Positions 58,828 through 64,000 of a stretch of 64,000 bases of DNA are shown here, in pieces. Position numbers and translations under genes: made by a program. The stretch spans positions 1 through 64,000 of the forward strand of contig JBAYVU010000005.1 of the NCBI GenBank assembly GCA_041674385.1, given 5' to 3'. Source of the stretch: JACRAR01 sp041674385. GTDB lineage: Bacteria > Pseudomonadota > Gammaproteobacteria > Burkholderiales > Rhodocyclaceae. The first letter of the stretch is position 1. Each line of letters begins with the position of its first letter. A model generated the notes under the pieces. That model was given only the letters and a program-made list of their open reading frames with translations, searched no databases and was not told the DNA's origin.

Positions 58828-60813
58828 ATGGATATACAAACCCTCTATCTGGTCGTGCCCCTGGCGCCGCTGTGCGGCGCCATCGCGGCCGGTTTGTTCG
58901 GCAAGGCGATTGGCCGTCGCGGCGCCCACTGGGTCACCAGCCTCGGCGTTGCCGTGGCTTTCCTGGCCTCCTGTGTGATCTTCCAGGATGTCCAGGCCGG
59001 CCATACTTTCAACGGCAACATCTATACCTGGCTGGAGAGCGGCGGCCTCAAGCTCAGCGTCGGTTTCCTGATCGACCCGCTGACGGTGCTGATGATGCTG
59101 GTGGTGACTTTTGTCTCTCTGATGGTGCATATCTACACCATCGGCTACATGGCCGAGGACCCGGGCTACCAGCGCTTCTTCAGCTACATCGCACTGTTCA
59201 CGTTCTCGATGCTGATGCTGGTGATGTCCAACAACTTCGTCCAGTTGTTCTTCGGCTGGGAGGCGGTGGGTCTGGTTTCCTACCTGCTGATCGGCTTCTG
59301 GTACACGCGGCCGACGGCGATTTATGCCAATCTCAAGGCCTTCCTGGTCAACCGCGTCGGCGACTTCGGCTTCCTGCTGGGCGTGGGCCTGATCGCCGCC
59401 TATGCCGGCAGCCTCGACTACGCGACCGTGTTCGGCAAAGCCAACGAACTGGCGACGATGACCGAGACCGCCACCGGCTGGCCGCTGATCACTGCCATCT
59501 GCATCGGACTGTTCGTCGGCGCAATGGGCAAGTCGGCGCAGTTCCCGCTGCATGTCTGGCTGCCCGACTCGATGGAAGGCCCGACGCCGATCTCGGCGCT
59601 GATCCATGCGGCGACCATGGTGACGGCGGGCATCTTCATGGTGTCGCGCATGTCGCCGCTGTTCGAGCTGTCCGAGGAGGCGCGTTCGTTCGTCATCGTC
59701 ATCGGCGCCATCACCGCCTTCTTCATGGCGCTGATCGCCATCGTCCAGACCGACATCAAGCGCGTCGTCGCCTACTCGACGCTGTCCCAACTCGGCTACA
59801 TGACCACGGCGTTGGGCGCCTCGGCCTATTCGGTGGCCATCTTCCACCTGATGACCCACGCCTTCTTCAAGGCGGTGCTGTTCCTCGGCGCCGGTTCGGT
59901 GATCATTGCCATGCACCACGAGCAGGACATGCGCAAGATGGGTGGCCTGCGCAAGTACCTGCCGATCACTTATGTGACGATGTTCATCGGTGCCCTCGCC
60001 AACGCGGGCTTGCCGCCTTTCGCCGGCTTCTTCTCGAAGGATTCGATCATCGAGGCGGTGCAACTCTCCCATATTCCGGGCGCCGGCTTCGCCTATCTCG
60101 CCATCCTGGCGGCGGTGTTCGTCGGCGGTTTGTATTCGTTCCGCCTGATCTTCTTCGCTTTCCACGGCGAAGAACGTTTCCGTCATGCTCACCACGACGA
60201 CGCCCATCACGCCGACAGCCACGGCCACCACGGTGCCGCGGAACCCCACGAGACCCCCGCGGTGGTGACCGTGCCGCTGATCCTGCTGGCCATTCCCTCC
60301 ATCGCCGCCGGCTGGCTGATCGGTACGGTGGTGTACGGCGGTTATTTTGGCAATGCGATCTTCATCTCGCCGGAACACCATGGCCTGGCCGAAATGCAGG
60401 AAGAGTTTCACGGCGTGGTGGCGATGGCCCTGCATGGCCTGACGGCGCTGCCGTTCTGGCTGGCCCTGTCCGGCGCCGCCACGGCGTGGTTCCTTTACAT
60501 CAAGCGGCCGGAACTGCCGGCACTGATCAAGCGGAAGTCCGGTATCCTCGCCACGATCCTTGAGAAGAAGTATGGCTTCGACGATTTCAACGACTGGTTC
60601 TTCGCTGGCGGCGCACGTCTGATCGGTCGAGGGCTATGGAAGGGCGGCGACCAGATGCTGATCGACGGCGTGATAGTGAATGGCTCGGCCAAGCTGGTGG
60701 GCTGGACTGCTTCGGTGGCGCGCTTGTTGCAGAGCGGCCACATTTACCAGTATGCATTTTCGATGATTTTCGGCGTCTTCGTTTTGCTGACGCTGTGGTT
60801 CAACCGAGCTTGA
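58828..60813 (+). CDS. nuoL: NADH-quinone oxidoreductase subunit L
   Basis: 661 residues, distal antiporter-like proton-pumping subunit with the long lateral helix. Seen: FFGWEAVGLVSYLLIGFW, LPDSMEGPTPISALIHAATMV, DIKRVVAYSTLSQLGYM. A loop at 452-475 holds nine His residues among Asp, Ala and Gly, which could bind metal or simply be a flexible linker. Confidence 0.97.
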   Translation: MDIQTLYLVVPLAPLCGAIAAGLFGKAIGRRGAHWVTSLGVAVAFLASCVIFQDVQAGHTFNGNIYTWLESGGLKLSVGFLIDPLTVLMMLVVTFVSLMVHIYTIGYMAEDPGYQRFFSYIALFTFSMLMLVMSNNFVQLFFGWEAVGLVSYLLIGFWYTRPTAIYANLKAFLVNRVGDFGFLLGVGLIAAYAGSLDYATVFGKANELATMTETATGWPLITAICIGLFVGAMGKSAQFPLHVWLPDSMEGPTPISALIHAATMVTAGIFMVSRMSPLFELSEEARSFVIVIGAITAFFMALIAIVQTDIKRVVAYSTLSQLGYMTTALGASAYSVAIFHLMTHAFFKAVLFLGAGSVIIAMHHEQDMRKMGGLRKYLPITYVTMFIGALANAGLPPFAGFFSKDSIIEAVQLSHIPGAGFAYLAILAAVFVGGLYSFRLIFFAFHGEERFRHAHHDDAHHADSHGHHGAAEPHETPAVVTVPLILLAIPSIAAGWLIGTVVYGGYFGNAIFISPEHHGLAEMQEEFHGVVAMALHGLTALPFWLALSGAATAWFLYIKRPELPALIKRKSGILATILEKKYGFDDFNDWFFAGGARLIGRGLWKGGDQMLIDGVIVNGSAKLVGWTASVARLLQSGHIYQYAFSMIFGVFVLLTLWFNRA

Positions 60814-60835
60814 AGCGCGACTGGAATACCTACTG

Positions 60836-62317
60836 ATGATCGCATCCAACCTGCTCAGCCTCTCGATCTGGGTGCCCATTGCGGGCGCTGTTATCGTGCT
60901 CGCCACGGCTTCCGACCGTAATGCCGGCCTGACCCGTCCGTTGTCGCTGATTTTTGCTTTGCTCGGCCTTCTCGTCACCATCCCGCTTTACACCGAATTC
61001 GACGCGAGCAAGAGCGCCATGCAATTCGTCGAGTCGACACCGTGGATTCCGCAATACAACATCAACTACTTCCTCGGCGTAGATGGCATCTCGGTGCTGT
61101 TCATCCTGCTCAACAGTTTCATCACCGTGCTGGTGGTGCTGGCCGGCTGGCTCGTGATCCAGAAGAAAGTGGCCCAGTACATGGCTGCCTTCCTGGTCAT
61201 GTCGGGACTCATGAACGGCATTTTCTGCGCGCTCGACGCGGCGCTGTTCTACGTCTTCTTCGAGGCTTCGTTGATCCCGATGTACATCATCATCGGCGTC
61301 TGGGGCGGACCGAACCGCGTGTATGCGGCGTTCAAGTTCTTCCTCTACACGCTGGCGGGTTCCTTGCTGATGCTGATCGCCTTGATGTATCTGTTCCTCC
61401 AGTCGGGCGGCAGCTTCAATATCCTCGAGTGGCACAGCCTGCCGCTGCCGATGTCGGCGCAGACGCTGCTGTTCCTAGCATTCCTGGTGGCTTTTGCGGT
61501 CAAGGTGCCGATGTGGCCGGTGCATACTTGGTTGCCCGACGCGCACGTCGAGGCACCAACCGGCGGGTCGGCGGTGCTGGCGGCGATCATGCTGAAGCTC
61601 GGCGCCTACGGTTTCCTGCGGTTTTCCCTGCCGATCGCGCCGGATGCCAGCCATGCGCTGTCCGGCATGATGATTGCGCTGAGCCTGATTGCGGTGATCT
61701 ACATCGGATTTGTCGCGCTGGCGCAGAGCGACATGAAGAAGCTGATCGCTTATTCGTCGATTTCGCACATGGGCTTCGTGACCCTGGGATTCTTCATCTT
61801 CAACCAGATCGGCTATGAAGGCGCGCTGGTGCAGATGATCTCCCACGGATTCGTGTCGGCGGCGATGTTCCTCTGCGTCGGCGTGATGTATGACCGCATG
61901 CACAGCCGCGATATCGCCGCTTATGGCGGGGTGGTCAATACCATGCCGAAGTTCGCGGCTTTCTTCCTGCTGTTCGCCATGGCCAACTGCGGCCTGCCGG
62001 CGACCTCGGGCTTCGTCGGCGAATTCATGGTGGCGTTGGGTGCGATCAAGTACAACTTCTGGGTGGGTTTCGCCGCAGCGACCACGCTGATCGTCGGCGC
62101 CGCCTATACGCTGTGGATGTACAAACGCGTTGCTTTTGGTGCCATTGGAAACAAACACGTGGCCGAGCTGACCGATATCGACAACCGCGAATTCCTGGTT
62201 CTCGGGCTGCTGGCGCTGTGCGTGCTTGGCATGGGCCTGTATCCGTTCCCGATTACCGATGTGATGCACGCTTCGGTCGACCACTTGCTCAAGCACGTGG
62301 CCATCAGCAAACTATGA
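60836..62317 (+). CDS. nuoM: NADH-quinone oxidoreductase subunit M
   Basis: 493 residues, antiporter-like proton-pumping subunit. Seen: YVFFEASLIPMYIIIGVWGG, WLPDAHVEAPTGGSAVLAAIML, SDMKKLIAYSSISHMGFV. Starts 22 nt after nuoL. Confidence 0.97.
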   Translation: MIASNLLSLSIWVPIAGAVIVLATASDRNAGLTRPLSLIFALLGLLVTIPLYTEFDASKSAMQFVESTPWIPQYNINYFLGVDGISVLFILLNSFITVLVVLAGWLVIQKKVAQYMAAFLVMSGLMNGIFCALDAALFYVFFEASLIPMYIIIGVWGGPNRVYAAFKFFLYTLAGSLLMLIALMYLFLQSGGSFNILEWHSLPLPMSAQTLLFLAFLVAFAVKVPMWPVHTWLPDAHVEAPTGGSAVLAAIMLKLGAYGFLRFSLPIAPDASHALSGMMIALSLIAVIYIGFVALAQSDMKKLIAYSSISHMGFVTLGFFIFNQIGYEGALVQMISHGFVSAAMFLCVGVMYDRMHSRDIAAYGGVVNTMPKFAAFFLLFAMANCGLPATSGFVGEFMVALGAIKYNFWVGFAAATTLIVGAAYTLWMYKRVAFGAIGNKHVAELTDIDNREFLVLGLLALCVLGMGLYPFPITDVMHASVDHLLKHVAISKL

Positions 62318-62351
62318 CCGGCCTGAACCAAGTCAAACCCGAGAACCGCAC

Positions 62352-63821
62352 ATGAACTTCGTCATGCCTGATTTCTACCCAGCCGTCTCGGAGATCTTTC
62401 TCCTGACGATGGCTTGCGTCATCCTGCTGATTGACTTGGTGCTGCCCCAACGGCAGCGCTGGCTGATTGCGTTTCTGACCCAGCTGACCCTGGTCGGTGC
62501 CGCGATCCTTACCTTCATGACGGCCGATGGACAGGTGGTGCTGACCTTCAGCAACATGTATGTCGACGACCTGATGGGCGACTTCCTCAAGCTGCTGGTG
62601 TACGTCTCGATGATCCTGATGCTGGTGTACAGCCGTGGCTATCTGGCGGCGCGCGACCTGGAGAAGAGCGAATTCTACCTGCTGGCACTGTTCGCCACAC
62701 TGGGCATGACGGTGATGATTTCGGCGAGCCATTTCCTCACCCTGTATCTCGGCCTGGAACTGCTGTCGCTGTCGCTGTATGCTTTGGTGGCGCTGGACCG
62801 CGATTCGGCACGCGCCACCGAAGCGGCGATGAAATATTTCGTGCTCGGTGCGATGGCTTCGGGCTTGTTGCTTTACGGCATGTCGATGATCTACGGCGCC
62901 ACCGGCACATTGGAAATCGGCGGCGTGGCGCAGTCGATCTATCACGGCGTGGGCAACAAGACCGTGCTGGTGTTTGGTCTGGTGTTCCTGGTCTCCGGAT
63001 TGGCATTCAAGCTCGGCGTGGTGCCGTTCCACATGTGGGTTCCCGATGTCTATCATGGCGCGCCCACGCCGATTACGCTGTTCATCGGCTCGGCACCGAA
63101 GCTGGCGGCGTTTGCCATGGTCATGCGGCTGCTGGTGTATGGCTTGTTCGAACTGTCTGCCGAATGGCAGGCGATGCTGACGATCCTGGCGGTGCTGTCG
63201 ATCGCCATCGGTAACATAGTCGCCGTCGCCCAAACCAATCTCAAGCGCATGCTGGCCTATTCGGCCATTTCGCACATGGGCTTCATGCTGCTCGGCCTGA
63301 TTAGCGGCACTGTTGGCGGAGACCGCCATTTTGCGCTGAATGCCTACAGCTCGGCGATGTTCTACAGCATTTCCTACGTGCTGATGACGCTTGGTGCCTT
63401 CGGCATGATCCTGTTGCTGTCGCGCGCCGGCCATGAGGCCGAGGAACTGGAAGACTTCAAGGGCCTGAGCCAGCGCAGTCCGTGGTTTGCGCTGATGATG
63501 GGCATCCTGATGTTCTCCCTGGCAGGGGTGCCGTTCTTCATCGGCTTCTGGGCCAAGTTCGCGGTGCTGCTGGCGGTGGTCGACACCGGCCAGGTGTGGC
63601 TCGCCGTAGTCGCCGTGTTCTTCTCGCTGATCGGCGCTTTCTACTACCTGCGCGTGGTCAAGCTGATGTGGTTTGACGCACCGGTGAACCCCGTGCCGAT
63701 CCAGGCCGGTCTCGACATGCGTGTGCTGATCTCGGCCAATGGACTGGCTGTGGCCCTGCTGGGTGCCTTTCCGCAGGCGATCATGACCTTGTGTACCTTC
63801 ACCCTGCTGCGTTCGTTGTAG
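62352..63821 (+). CDS. nuoN: NADH-quinone oxidoreductase subunit N
   Basis: 489 residues, third antiporter-like subunit. Seen: YLGLELLSLSLYALVAL, AMKYFVLGAMASGLLLYG, VPFHMWVPDVYHGAPTPITLF and TNLKRMLAYSAISHMGFML. Last gene of the 14-gene complex I operon; all subunits A to N are present and unbroken. Confidence 0.97.
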   Translation: MNFVMPDFYPAVSEIFLLTMACVILLIDLVLPQRQRWLIAFLTQLTLVGAAILTFMTADGQVVLTFSNMYVDDLMGDFLKLLVYVSMILMLVYSRGYLAARDLEKSEFYLLALFATLGMTVMISASHFLTLYLGLELLSLSLYALVALDRDSARATEAAMKYFVLGAMASGLLLYGMSMIYGATGTLEIGGVAQSIYHGVGNKTVLVFGLVFLVSGLAFKLGVVPFHMWVPDVYHGAPTPITLFIGSAPKLAAFAMVMRLLVYGLFELSAEWQAMLTILAVLSIAIGNIVAVAQTNLKRMLAYSAISHMGFMLLGLISGTVGGDRHFALNAYSSAMFYSISYVLMTLGAFGMILLLSRAGHEAEELEDFKGLSQRSPWFALMMGILMFSLAGVPFFIGFWAKFAVLLAVVDTGQVWLAVVAVFFSLIGAFYYLRVVKLMWFDAPVNPVPIQAGLDMRVLISANGLAVALLGAFPQAIMTLCTFTLLRSL

Positions 63822-63852
63822 GGCAATCGCAAGGCAAGACGGCTCAGCGCAC

Positions 63853-64000
63853 TTGAGCACGGACGACCTGACTGAGATTTGTTTGTCGACGGAGGAAGTC
63901 TTCAGCGGCTGCCTGCTGAAAGTGCATAGCGACCGGGTGCGTCTGCCCGATGGTTCCGAAGGCGTCCGCGAGCACATCTCTCATCCCGGCGCGGTAGTCA
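63853..64000 (+). CDS. N-terminus of a Nudix ADP-ribose pyrophosphatase-like protein (partial)
   Basis: An open frame from TTG 63853 to the window end encodes LSTDDLTEICLSTEEV, then FSGCLLKVHSDRVRLPDG and REHISHPGAVV, which matches the beginning of ADP-ribose pyrophosphatases (strand pattern RVRLPDG...E...HPGAVV). Genes of this family often follow nuoN in betaproteobacteria. The Nudix box itself lies beyond the window. No ATG is available in this frame; TTG is assumed. Confidence 0.6.
   Translation, partial: MSTDDLTEICLSTEEVFSGCLLKVHSDRVRLPDGSEGVREHISHPGAVV

Noticed and set aside
57283..60435. Very long minus-strand frames opposite the nuo genes (also at 53986-56361, 62304-63977 and opposite cysNC)
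   Set aside because: They are antisense shadows in GC-rich coding DNA; their translations are His/Arg/Gln-rich, low in family signals, and the opposite strand encodes certain proteins.

Overview
The window reads like a chromosome segment of a betaproteobacterium of the Rhodocyclales/Nitrosomonadales kind. Support comes from moderate-to-high GC content, the order tpiA-secG-tRNA-Leu-nuoA..N, an AddAB-type nuclease, FNR-type anaerobic control of a fumarate reductase, and many signalling proteins (hybrid kinase, HD-GYP, GGDEF). The species cannot be fixed from the sequence alone.

Left accessory part (1-13.6 kb). A HigBA-like toxin-antitoxin pair (minus strand) precedes a block that looks like a sulfonation module: a DUF1214 protein, two tandem paralogous sulfotransferases (both with TTG starts), a 921-residue MalT/LuxR-type regulator and a small membrane protein. 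Then come an eroded third sulfotransferase copy, an IS630-like reading frame with no stop of its own, and cysD, cysNC (with fused APS kinase) and cysQ. Together cysD-cysNC make PAPS, the sulfotransferases would consume it, and CysQ would remove the PAP by-product. The same 18-bp dyad plus -10 box, at identical spacing, stands in front of the DUF1214-sulfotransferase genes and in front of the sulfate-activation side.

Middle part (13.7-35 kb). This holds signalling and metabolic genes: an HD-GYP response regulator and a 1398-residue hybrid kinase with three near-identical PAS domains; an acyl-CoA synthetase; a Nudix/metallo-beta-lactamase fusion; a DUF1810 protein; a thioredoxin-like protein; a 2-Cys peroxiredoxin; a molybdopterin oxidoreductase; a bacteriohemerythrin; and a diguanylate cyclase. 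An intergenic region at 30.7-30.84 kb has all the parts of a roughly 100-nt small RNA (promoter, anti-Shine-Dalgarno stretch, two hairpins, U-tract). Two small secreted proteins, a RelE/HTH toxin-antitoxin pair, tRNA-Met, a UbiH-family hydroxylase, DsbC and YbaK follow.

Right part (35-64 kb). AddB-like and AddA-like exonuclease/helicase genes and a methyltransferase overlap end to end. After a FecR-domain protein come tpiA and secG. The usual secG-tRNA-Leu-nuoA link is interrupted here by a UbiE-like methyltransferase and frdABCD, preceded by a near-consensus FNR box placed exactly as in a class II promoter. frdA carries a one-base insertion that breaks it near the catalytic-core signature. 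The window ends with tRNA-Leu(GAG), the complete 14-gene nuoA-N complex I operon, and the first codons of an ADP-ribose pyrophosphatase-like Nudix gene.
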